Shown in pieces: positions 16,323 through 22,714 of a stretch of DNA of 22,714 nucleotides. The translations under genes were made by a program, and so were the position numbers. The stretch comes from an uncultured Collinsella sp. (lineage in GTDB: Bacteria; Actinomycetota; Coriobacteriia; Coriobacteriales; Coriobacteriaceae): contig CAJJTG010000035.1 of the NCBI GenBank assembly GCA_905194675.1, positions 1 through 22,714 on the forward strand, read 5' to 3'. The stretch's first letter is position 1; each line of letters begins with the position of its first letter. The notes below the pieces were generated by a model. That model had not been told where the DNA came from. It saw nothing but the letters and a program-made list of their open reading frames with translations, and searched no databases.

Positions 16323-17960
16323 ATGGCAAAGAACATTACGTTCAACACCGATGCCCGCGCTAAGCTTGCCAAGGGCGTCAACACTCTGGCCGACGCCGTT
16401 ACCGTCACCATGGGCCCCAAGGGTCGCTACGTTGCGCTGCAGCGCACGTTCGGTGCCCCGACCATCACCAACGACGGCGTTTCCGTCGCCAAGGAGATCG
16501 AGCTCGAGGACAACATCGAGAACATGGGTGCTCAGCTGGTGAAGGAGGTTGCCACCAAGACCAACGACACCGTGGGTGACGGCACCACCACCGCAACCCT
16601 GCTCGCTCAGGCCATCGTCAACGACGGCCTGCGCAACGTCGCCGCTGGCGCCAACCCGCTGGCCATTCGTCGCGGCATCGACAAGGCCGTTAACGCCGCC
16701 GTCGCCGAGATGAAGAAGCAGGCCAAGCCGGTCGAGACCAAGGAGCAGATCGCTTCCGTCGGTACCATCTCCGCCGGTGACCCCGAGGTCGGCGAGAAGA
16801 TCGCCGAGGCTATGGAGGTCGTGGGCAAGGACGGCGTCATCACCGTCGAGGATTCCCAGACGTTCGACATCACCATCGACACCGTCGAGGGCATGCAGTT
16901 CGACAAGGGCTATGTCTCCGCTTACTTCGTCACGGACAACGACCGCATGGAGGCCGTGATGAAGGATCCGTACATCCTCATCACCGACCAGAAGATCTCC
17001 AGCGTTCAGGACATCATGCCCGTCCTCGAGGCTGTCCAGCGCGCTGGCCGTGGCCTGCTCATCATCGCTGAGGACATCGACGGCGAGGCTCTGCCGACCC
17101 TGGTCCTCAACAAGATCCGTGGCGCCCTCAACGTCTGCGCCGTCAAGGCTCCGGGCTACGGCGATCGCCGCAAGCGCATCCTCGAGGACATCGCCGTCCT
17201 CACCGGTGGCCAGGCTGCCCTGGACGAGCTGGGCGTGAAGGTCGCTGACATCACCGCCGATATGCTCGGTACCGCTAAGTCCGTCACCATCTCCAAGGAC
17301 AACACCGTCGTCGTCGGTGGCGCTGGCTCCAAGGAGGCCATCGACGCTCGCATCGCTCAGATCAAGGGTGAGATGGAGAACACCACCTCTGACTTCGACC
17401 GCGAGAAGCTCCAGGAGCGCCTGGCCAAGCTCTCCGGTGGCGTTGCCGTCATCAAGGTCGGCGCTGCTACCGAGTCCGAGCTCAAGGAGATCAAGCATCG
17501 CGTCGAGGACGCCCTGCAGGCTACCCGCGCTGCTGTCGAGGAGGGCATTGTCGCTGGCGGCGGCGTCGCCTTCATGGACGCTGCTCCTGCGCTCGACGCT
17601 GTTGAGATCGACGACCCCGAGGAGAAGATCGGCGTCGACATCGTCAAGAAGGCTCTGACCGCTCCGGTTGCCACCATCGCCAAGAACGCTGGCTTTGAGG
17701 GCGCTGTCGTGGTCGACAAGGTTGCCGAGCTGCCCGCCGGCCAGGGTCTCAACTCTGCCAACGGCGAGTGGGGCGACATGATTGAGATGGGCGTTCTCGA
17801 CCCCGTCAAGGTCAGCCGCGTCACCCTGCAGAACGCTGCTTCTGTCGCCAGCCTGATCCTCATCACCGAGGCTACCGTCTCCGATGTGCCCAAGAACACT
17901 CAGCTTGAGGACGCTATCGCTGCTGCTACCGCTGGTCAGCAGGGCGGCGGTATGTACTAA
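16323..17960 (+). CDS. groEL: Chaperonin GroEL (Hsp60)
   Basis: This 545-residue cytosolic ATPase forms the double-ring folding chamber with GroES. NDTVGDGTTTATLLAQ (81-96) contains the nucleotide-binding DGTTT; the family's catalytic aspartate lies in RVEDALQATRAAVEEG near residue 392, and VAGGGVAF follows. The C-terminus is short, ending GGQQGGGMY-like rather than with long GGM repeats. ATG 16323 has GGAGG 10 nt upstream. Codons are heavily biased toward GCC, GAG, AAG and CGC. The gene is the second of the groESL operon, and a nested palindrome begins 31 nt after its stop. Confidence 0.98.
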   Translation: MAKNITFNTDARAKLAKGVNTLADAVTVTMGPKGRYVALQRTFGAPTITNDGVSVAKEIELEDNIENMGAQLVKEVATKTNDTVGDGTTTATLLAQAIVNDGLRNVAAGANPLAIRRGIDKAVNAAVAEMKKQAKPVETKEQIASVGTISAGDPEVGEKIAEAMEVVGKDGVITVEDSQTFDITIDTVEGMQFDKGYVSAYFVTDNDRMEAVMKDPYILITDQKISSVQDIMPVLEAVQRAGRGLLIIAEDIDGEALPTLVLNKIRGALNVCAVKAPGYGDRRKRILEDIAVLTGGQAALDELGVKVADITADMLGTAKSVTISKDNTVVVGGAGSKEAIDARIAQIKGEMENTTSDFDREKLQERLAKLSGGVAVIKVGAATESELKEIKHRVEDALQATRAAVEEGIVAGGGVAFMDAAPALDAVEIDDPEEKIGVDIVKKALTAPVATIAKNAGFEGAVVVDKVAELPAGQGLNSANGEWGDMIEMGVLDPVKVSRVTLQNAASVASLILITEATVSDVPKNTQLEDAIAAATAGQQGGGMY

Positions 17961-17990
17961 GGCCGACAAGGTCTAGAACTCCCACCGGGA

Positions 17991-18126
17991 ATCCGGGGGC
18001 GTGACGGGGTTTCTCTCCGGAACGTCCTCGGACATGCAAAGAGGCTCCGCATCGCGCTTCGCGCTGCGGAGCCTCTTTGCGTCAGTGCGGAATGTTCCGG
18101 AGAGAAACCCCGTCACGCCCCCGGAT
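17991..18126. repeat. Nested long palindrome downstream of groEL (element 2)
   Basis: Arms at 17991-18023 and 18094-18126 are perfectly complementary over 33 bp, with a further GGG/CCC match beyond one mismatch. Linkers of 12 and 13 nt lead to an inner hairpin of 16 perfect pairs, GCAAAGAGGCTCCGCA (18036-18051) with TGCGGAGCCTCTTTGC (18065-18080), capped by CGCG-CTT-CGCG. No T-tract follows the outer or inner stem. The layout parallels element 1 upstream of groES, but the arm sequences differ. Confidence 0.85.
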
Positions 18127-18295
18127 CCCCTGCGTTTACGGCCTTGAGGTCGGCGTGGGCGGAGATCGTGGCTGATGGGGATACGTGTCCCGGTCGCTGT
18201 TTCGCGCTTTGCGCGAAAGGCGCGCTGCTTTGGGGTGGGTGGGGGACGGGGTTGTTGCGGCAACTGATCCCCGCCATAAATTACCCTTGGCATAC
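18127..18295. other. Non-coding gap upstream of the FMN riboswitch
   Basis: No gene is supported here. The only clear structure is a perfect 8-bp hairpin, TTTCGCGC/GCGCGAAA with loop TTT, at 18200-18218. Open frames crossing the stretch also run through the palindrome or riboswitch and show no protein-family similarity. Confidence 0.5.
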
Positions 18296-18323
18296 TTGCG
18301 CGAAAGCCTACTGGTGCTACACT
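18296..18323 (+). promoter_or_regulatory. Promoter of the riboflavin transporter operon
   Basis: TTGCGC (18296-18301) and an extended -10, TGCTACACT (18315-18323), are 16 nt apart. Transcription would start just before the riboswitch at 18336, which supports the assignment. Confidence 0.55.
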
Positions 18324-18335
18324 TGCAATTGCTGT

Positions 18336-18513
18336 TTCAGGGCGGGGTGGAATTCCCCACTGGCGGTAAATCGGACGGTGCCAAAGGGGTGCCGTGGCGC
18401 AGGCGAGGTGCCTGCGACCGAGCCGATGAGTCCGCGACCCGTGCGTGTGTTGGTTCGCATGCCGGCTGAACTGGTGAGATCCCAGTACCAACGGTTAGAG
18501 TCCGGATGAAAGA
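18336..18513 (+). promoter_or_regulatory. FMN riboswitch (RFN element)
   Basis: The RFN core is unmistakable: CAGGGCGGGGTGGAATTCCC near the 5' end, ACTGGCGGTAA, a P3-like hairpin CGCAGGC-GAGGT-GCCTGCG, GAGTCCGCGACCCG, the TGGTGAGATCCCAGTACCA segment, and ACGGTTAGAGTCCGGATGAAAGA closing P1. It precedes ribU directly, as expected for FMN feedback on riboflavin uptake. Only about 13 nt separate the aptamer from the start codon and no terminator fits, so control is probably at translation: CTG before the 5' P1 strand could pair with CAG in the ribosome-binding region. That last pairing is inference. Confidence 0.95.
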
Positions 18514-18526
18514 GGCAGGTGATCTT

Positions 18527-19117
18527 ATGTCTGAACAGTCGCAGCATATCCATTTTGAGAACACGAATAGGTGGAGCACCAAACAGCTCGTTACCATGGC
18601 GCTGATGTGCGCCCTGGGCGCCCTGTTTATGTACGTGCAGCTGCCCATCCTTCCTTCGGCACCGTTTTTGACGTATGACCCGTCGCTGGTGCCGGCGATG
18701 GTGTGCGGGTTTGCGTATGGCCCCGGTGCCGGCACAGCTGTTGCCGCTATGGCTATCGTTATCCATGCGCTCACCACGGGTGACTGGGTCGGCGCGCTTA
18801 TGAACCTGGTTGCCACGCTGGGCTACATTCTGCCCGCGGCTATCGTCTACCAGAAGATGCACACCTATAAGGGTGCCGTGATTGGCCTGGTGTTCGGCGT
18901 CATTGCCGCTACGGCGCTGTCTATGGTCGCAAACCTTACCATTGGCGTATGGTTCTGGTATGGCTCGGTCGATGTGATCGCCCCGCTCATGATTCCTGCC
19001 GTGCTGCCGTTCAACCTTATCAAGACCGTGCTTAATTCGGTGTTGACGCTGGCGGTGTATAAGGCAGTCTCCAATCTCATCACGCCTAAAAAGGACCAGG
19101 TCAAAGGCCGCGCATGA
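18527..19117 (+). CDS. ribU: ECF transporter riboflavin-binding S component
   Basis: The 196-residue membrane protein has about six hydrophobic segments and is the substrate-binding subunit of an energy-coupling-factor importer. The first helix region, STKQLVTMALMCALGALFMYVQLPI, followed by FLTYDPSLVPAMVCGFAYGPGAG, is typical of RibU, and the FMN riboswitch upstream makes riboflavin the likely substrate. ATG 18527 is chosen because AGGTGA stands close upstream and an upstream in-frame ATG at 18506 lies inside the riboswitch. The gene ends in ATGA, overlapping the ATPase gene by 4 nt, so the subunits are translationally coupled. Confidence 0.93.
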   Translation: MSEQSQHIHFENTNRWSTKQLVTMALMCALGALFMYVQLPILPSAPFLTYDPSLVPAMVCGFAYGPGAGTAVAAMAIVIHALTTGDWVGALMNLVATLGYILPAAIVYQKMHTYKGAVIGLVFGVIAATALSMVANLTIGVWFWYGSVDVIAPLMIPAVLPFNLIKTVLNSVLTLAVYKAVSNLITPKKDQVKGRA

Positions 19118-21018
19118 TTGAGTGTCGGGGCGTTTCCTTTAGCTATGACGGTGCCGTGTCGGCACTCGACGGTGTCGATCTGAACATCGAGGACGGTGAG
19201 TTTTTCTGCATCCTCGGTGGCAATGGGTCGGGCAAGTCGACGTTTGCCAAGCATTTGAACGCGCTGCTGCAGCCCGATGTGGGAACGGTGTGCGTCAACG
19301 GCATGGACGCGTCCGATCCCGAGCTGGTCTACGACATCCGCTCGACTGCTGGCATGGTGTTCCAGAATCCCGACGACCAGCTGGTGGCAACGCTTGTCGA
19401 AGATGACATTGCGTTTGGTCCCGAAAACCTAGGCGTGCCATCGGCGCAAATTGCGCAGCGCGTACGCGAGGCGCTGAAAGGCGTGGGCCTGGTGGGCTTT
19501 GAGCACCACGAGACCCATGCGCTTTCGGGCGGCCAAAAGCAGCGCGTGGCGCTTGCCGGCGTGCTTGCCATGGAACCGCGCGTGCTCATATTGGACGAGG
19601 CTTCCTCGATGCTCGATCCGCGTGGACGCAAGGGCCTCATGAAGGCTTGCCGCGCGTTGCACGATCGCGGCATGACCATCGTGATGATTACGCACTTTAT
19701 GGAGGAGGCCGCCGAGGCCGATCGTGTCGCCGTGTTTCAGACGGGACGAGTTGCCATGCTGGGCACGCCCGAGGAAATCTTGACGCGGGCGGACGAACTT
19801 GCGCAGCTCAACTTGGATATGCCGGCGTCGTGCTGTCTAGGTAGGACACTTCGTGAGAAGGGCGTACCCGTTTGCGCACAGGTGCGTGAGGCGGATATGG
19901 TCGCTGAGATTGTGCAGGCTTATGCCGAGCGAAGTGGAGCAGGCGTCGCGGGGCAGTCTTCCGTATCCCAGTTGGGAATCGCTGACGGCACTGTTCCGGT
20001 AGACAACGAGGGCAACGCGTCGGAGCCCGTCATAGAGCTATCCCATGTTTCGTACAGTTATTCGCTCAGTCCGCGCGAGCGCCGCCGCTGGCATAAGCGC
20101 TCGGCCACTGCGGGCAAATCGAGCAAACAGGCTCTCTGGGGAAACGACCCAAGCAGCCCGTGGGCGCTGCGCGATGTATCGCTGACGGTGCGTCGCGGCG
20201 AGTTCCTGGGGCTAGCAGGTCATACCGGTTCGGGTAAGTCGACGCTGGTCCAGCATCTCAACGGTTTGATTCGCCCCCAGGAGGGATCCGTTCGCGCGCT
20301 GGGGCTCGATCTGTCAAACAAGAAAGACGCCGCCGCGGTTAAGGCCAAGGTCGGCGTGGTGTTTCAATATCCCGAGCGTCAGCTGTTTGCCGAAACCGTG
20401 GCGCAGGACGTGGCGTTTGGTCCGCACAACCTTGGCTTGCCGCAAGATGAAGTCGACCGTCGTGTCGAGTCATCGTTCTCGCGCGTGGGCCTCGACCTTT
20501 CCACGGTCGGCGACAAGAGCCCCTTTGAGCTTTCGGGCGGTCAGCAACGGCGTGTGGCATTCGCCGGCGTGCTCGCCATGGAGCCCGAAGTCCTGGTGCT
20601 CGATGAACCCATGGCGGGGCTCGATCCGGCTGCGCGCAGGGATTTCCTTGAGCTTATCGATCGACTTCACCGTGATGGCCTGACCGTTGTCATGGTTTCG
20701 CACAGCATGGATGACCTGGCCAATTGCTGCGACCGTATCGTCGTAATGAACGAAGGCGCGGTGTTTGCCGAGGGAACCCCCGCGCAGGTGTTTGCGCATG
20801 CCGATGAGCTCAAGTCGATCGGCTTGGGCGTTCCCGCCGCCCAGCGTATGGCGCTGGCGCTTACGGAGGCAGGCGTGCCGCTGCGTCGCGGCGGGCTCTA
20901 TGCGGTTGAGTCGCTGGCGGACGAGTTGGTGGACCTGCTAATCGGTCGCTCGGACGGTCCTTCTAACGTCGCGGACATTGCTAAATCCAAGACGGTCGCG
21001 CGAGAGGAGGGCTGCTAA
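19114..21018 (+). CDS. Fused two-domain ECF transporter ATPase (EcfA1-EcfA2)
   Basis: One 634-residue polypeptide carries two full ABC ATPase domains. The first has Walker A GGNGSGKST (35-43), Q-loop FQNPDDQ around Q84, LSGGQ (137-141), LILDEASSMLD with D161/E162 and H194. The second has GHTGSGKST (369-377), FQYPERQ around 417, LSGGQ (473-477), VLVLDEPMAGLD with D497/E498 and H530. SSMLD and AGLD are the usual EcfA1 and EcfA2 variants. They power the ECF importer through EcfT. The linker (about 240-305) is hydrophilic and variable-looking. It overlaps ribU by 4 nt and ecfT by 1 nt. Fused ECF ATPases are known in some lineages, but separate subunits are more common. Confidence 0.95.
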   Translation: MIECRGVSFSYDGAVSALDGVDLNIEDGEFFCILGGNGSGKSTFAKHLNALLQPDVGTVCVNGMDASDPELVYDIRSTAGMVFQNPDDQLVATLVEDDIAFGPENLGVPSAQIAQRVREALKGVGLVGFEHHETHALSGGQKQRVALAGVLAMEPRVLILDEASSMLDPRGRKGLMKACRALHDRGMTIVMITHFMEEAAEADRVAVFQTGRVAMLGTPEEILTRADELAQLNLDMPASCCLGRTLREKGVPVCAQVREADMVAEIVQAYAERSGAGVAGQSSVSQLGIADGTVPVDNEGNASEPVIELSHVSYSYSLSPRERRRWHKRSATAGKSSKQALWGNDPSSPWALRDVSLTVRRGEFLGLAGHTGSGKSTLVQHLNGLIRPQEGSVRALGLDLSNKKDAAAVKAKVGVVFQYPERQLFAETVAQDVAFGPHNLGLPQDEVDRRVESSFSRVGLDLSTVGDKSPFELSGGQQRRVAFAGVLAMEPEVLVLDEPMAGLDPAARRDFLELIDRLHRDGLTVVMVSHSMDDLANCCDRIVVMNEGAVFAEGTPAQVFAHADELKSIGLGVPAAQRMALALTEAGVPLRRGGLYAVESLADELVDLLIGRSDGPSNVADIAKSKTVAREEGC

Positions 21019-21818
21019 TGGAGGCGTTTTCGTTTGGTAGCTACTATCCCGGCGATAGTGCAATCCACCGCCTGGACCCGCGAACCAAGTTGCTCTTGGG
21101 CTTTGTGTTTCTGATCACGACGCTCACGGTCAGTAGCTTCCGCGGACTGGCCCCGGTCGCAATCTTCGTTGTCCTGATCTATACCGTGTCCCGGGTGCCG
21201 TTGCGCCGGGTCCTATCATCGATGGCACCATTGCTGGCGATTGTCGTGGTGGTCGCGGTGCTCAACTTGTTTACCGATCAGAGTGGGCGCATCCTGTGGC
21301 AGCTCGGCTTTCTGCGGATAAGCGAGGGCTCGCTGCATTCCGCCGCCTTTATGACGTGTCGCCTGACCCTGATGATGGCCGGCATGAGCGCCATTACGCT
21401 CACCACACCGACGCTCGACCTCACCGCGGGCTTTGAGCGTCTGCTCGCACCGTTTGCGCGCGTGGGGCTCCCTGCGCATGAGCTCGGCATGATCATGGGC
21501 ATCGCGCTGCGCTTTATGCCGCAGTTTGCCACCGAGATGAAACAGACGGCCGATGCGCAGGCAAGCCGCGGTGCGCGCGTGACGGGCGGTCCGCTCGGCG
21601 GCGTGCGTATGCTCGGCAGTGTGGCGATTCCGCTGTTCACCGGCGTATTCCGTCATGCCGAGACGCTTTCGGCCGCCATGGATGCCCGTTGCTATCATGG
21701 CGAGCAGGGCCGCACACGTTTGCATGCGCTTGCATTTGGCCGCAGCGATGCGTTGGCGGCGGTGGTGACGGCGTTGCTGCTCATCTGCGTCATCGCCATC
21801 AATCTTCAACTTGTTTAG
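21018..21818 (+). CDS. ecfT: ECF transporter transmembrane coupling protein EcfT
   Basis: The 266-residue membrane protein links the ATPases to the S component. HRLDPRTKLLLGFVF (17-31) is the standard EcfT opening, and two coupling-helix motifs are visible: ADAQASRGARV (about residue 181) and AMDARCYHG (about 225), matching the family's Ala-Arg-Ser/Gly pattern. About five or six hydrophobic segments lie around them. ATG 21018 shares one base with the preceding stop, and AGGAGG ends 7 nt upstream. It closes the ribU-ecfA-ecfT operon. Confidence 0.94.
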   Translation: MEAFSFGSYYPGDSAIHRLDPRTKLLLGFVFLITTLTVSSFRGLAPVAIFVVLIYTVSRVPLRRVLSSMAPLLAIVVVVAVLNLFTDQSGRILWQLGFLRISEGSLHSAAFMTCRLTLMMAGMSAITLTTPTLDLTAGFERLLAPFARVGLPAHELGMIMGIALRFMPQFATEMKQTADAQASRGARVTGGPLGGVRMLGSVAIPLFTGVFRHAETLSAAMDARCYHGEQGRTRLHALAFGRSDALAAVVTALLLICVIAINLQLV

Positions 21819-21848
21819 GCGCGATTCGAGCGCAAGAAAGGGGTCCCT

Positions 21849-22295
21849 ATGACCGACAACGACCGCACGGCTCAGCTTGAGCGCGCCTGTTCGTATCTCA
21901 GGCGCATTCCGGCGTGGTATCTGGCCACGACCGATGTGGCCGACGGACATCAGCCCCGCGTGAGGCCGTTTTCATTTGCCATGGTCGATGACGGCAAGCT
22001 GTGGTTTTGCACGTCGCGCGACAAGGATGTGTGGGCGGAGCTGAGTGCGAATCCCAAGTTTGAGGTTTCGGGTTGGAAACCGGGGGAGTGTTGGATTGTG
22101 CTGACCGGCGAGGCCGCGCTCGAGGACGACGCGGTCGTGAGCGACCGGGTGCGCCAAGCCGGCTTTAAGCATATGGTGGGCATCGGCGAGCAACACGATA
22201 GTGCCAACGACGGCCGCCTTGCTTTCTTTTCGGTCCGCAACATTGCCGCGCGCTTTTGCGATATCGACGGCAGCGAGGAGCGCCTGGAGCTCTAG
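21849..22295 (+). CDS. Pyridoxamine 5'-phosphate oxidase-fold protein (copy 1)
   Basis: This 148-residue cytosolic protein has the split-barrel fold of the PNPOx-like flavin-binding family: IPAWYLATTDVADGHQPRVRPFSFAMVDDGKLWFCTSRDKDVWAEL (20-65) is the usual N-terminal core with the RVRPF strand. Such small members bind FMN, F420 or haem, or lack cofactor; true PNPOx is longer. AAAGGGG ends 5 nt before ATG 21849. The start lies 31 nt after ecfT, so it may be read through from the riboflavin operon, which would fit a flavin-binding product (inference). The next gene is a paralogue. Confidence 0.85.
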   Translation: MTDNDRTAQLERACSYLRRIPAWYLATTDVADGHQPRVRPFSFAMVDDGKLWFCTSRDKDVWAELSANPKFEVSGWKPGECWIVLTGEAALEDDAVVSDRVRQAGFKHMVGIGEQHDSANDGRLAFFSVRNIAARFCDIDGSEERLEL

Positions 22296-22346
22296 CGCGT
22301 CTCAAATTAACTACCCGTTCTGAATTAGCTAGTGCCAGGAGGACAC

Positions 22347-22714
22347 ATGGACGGATTGAATACGGTGCTGGAGTATCTGACGTCGGTGCCTGCGTGGTAT
22401 CTGGCGACGAGCGTGGACGGGCAGCCGCATGTGCGTCCGTTCTCGTTTGCGCAGATTCAGGACGGCAAGCTGTGGTTTGTGACAGCGCGCACCAAAGATG
22501 TGTGGCAGGAGCTTCTGCAAAACCAGCGCTTTGAGGCCACGAGTTGGTGGCCGGCCCATGGCTGGCTCATCTTGCGCGGGCGTGCCGGCTTGGATGACCG
22601 GGCTTTAGACGAAATGCGCGAAGCCGGGTGGAAGCATCTAGAGCGCCTGGGCGAGCACTATGAGGGGCCTAACGACCCCACGCTCGTCTTCTTTAGCGTC
22701 GAGGATCCCGAGGC
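22347..22714 (+). CDS. Pyridoxamine 5'-phosphate oxidase-fold protein (copy 2, partial)
   Basis: The frame is open from ATG 22347 to the right edge (122 codons). Its core VPAWYLATSVDGQPHVRPFSFAQIQDGKLWFVTARTKDVWQEL mirrors the preceding gene nearly residue for residue, as do the later WKHLERLGEHYEGPNDPTLVFFSVED parts. AGGAGG ends 4 nt upstream. It is a tandem duplicate that has diverged clearly; the C-terminus lies outside the window. Copy 2 has a shorter N-terminus by about nine residues. Confidence 0.85.
   Translation, partial: MDGLNTVLEYLTSVPAWYLATSVDGQPHVRPFSFAQIQDGKLWFVTARTKDVWQELLQNQRFEATSWWPAHGWLILRGRAGLDDRALDEMREAGWKHLERLGEHYEGPNDPTLVFFSVEDPE

Noticed and set aside
16314..17969. A 551-codon minus-strand open frame
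   Set aside because: It is the antisense shadow of groEL, kept open by strong codon bias.
17973..18509. Open frames on both strands between groEL and ribU
   Set aside because: They run through the nested palindrome and the FMN riboswitch and have no coding character.

Overview
The window reads as chromosomal DNA of a GC-rich, Gram-positive gut-type anaerobe. The best overall match from memory is a Coriobacteriia member such as Collinsella. That assignment rests on gene content (type III pantothenate kinase, an FMN-riboswitch ECF riboflavin transporter with fused ATPases, an AmaP/DUF2273/Asp23 cluster, a YitT-family protein), strong GC bias at third codon positions, AGGAGG-type ribosome binding sites and several GTG starts. 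It is an inference, not a proven identification.

Region by region: (1) 1-1481, minus strand, the N-terminal part of an OPT-family transporter that runs off the left edge. (2) 1674-4518, plus strand, housekeeping genes: coaX, a dCMP deaminase, a Nfu-type iron-sulfur scaffold and lgt. (3) 4521-6818, a large polytopic membrane protein bracketed by two short palindromes with the same 13-nt core. (4) 6949-9403, yebC, a terminator with a perfect -10 box in its T-tract, then the envelope-stress cluster amaP-like / DUF2273 / asp23. (5) 9609-12086, a YitT-family membrane protein and a zinc-ribbon membrane protein with a Pro-Glu repeat tail. (6) 12227-15496, divergently transcribed M20 amidohydrolase (minus) and YtcJ-type amidohydrolase (plus). 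(7) 15576-18126, groES-groEL flanked on both sides by long nested palindromes. (8) 18296-21818, promoter, FMN riboswitch, ribU, fused ecfA1-ecfA2 and ecfT: a complete riboflavin uptake operon with overlapping or abutting genes. (9) 21849-22714, two tandem, related pyridoxamine-phosphate-oxidase-fold proteins, the second cut by the right edge.

Functional links: the ECF operon imports riboflavin under FMN feedback; the AmaP/DUF2273/Asp23 genes probably form a membrane-anchored envelope-stress complex; groES and groEL form the chaperonin; lgt lipidates prolipoproteins. The rest is a series of single genes separated by hairpins.

No tRNA, rRNA, CRISPR array, insertion sequence or phage gene was recognised. 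The least explained sequences are the two nested perfect-arm palindromes around groESL (15576-15804 and 17991-18126) and the shared-core palindromes at 4521-4561 and 6784-6818. I found no clear new multi-gene system; these non-coding elements are the best candidates for something undescribed.
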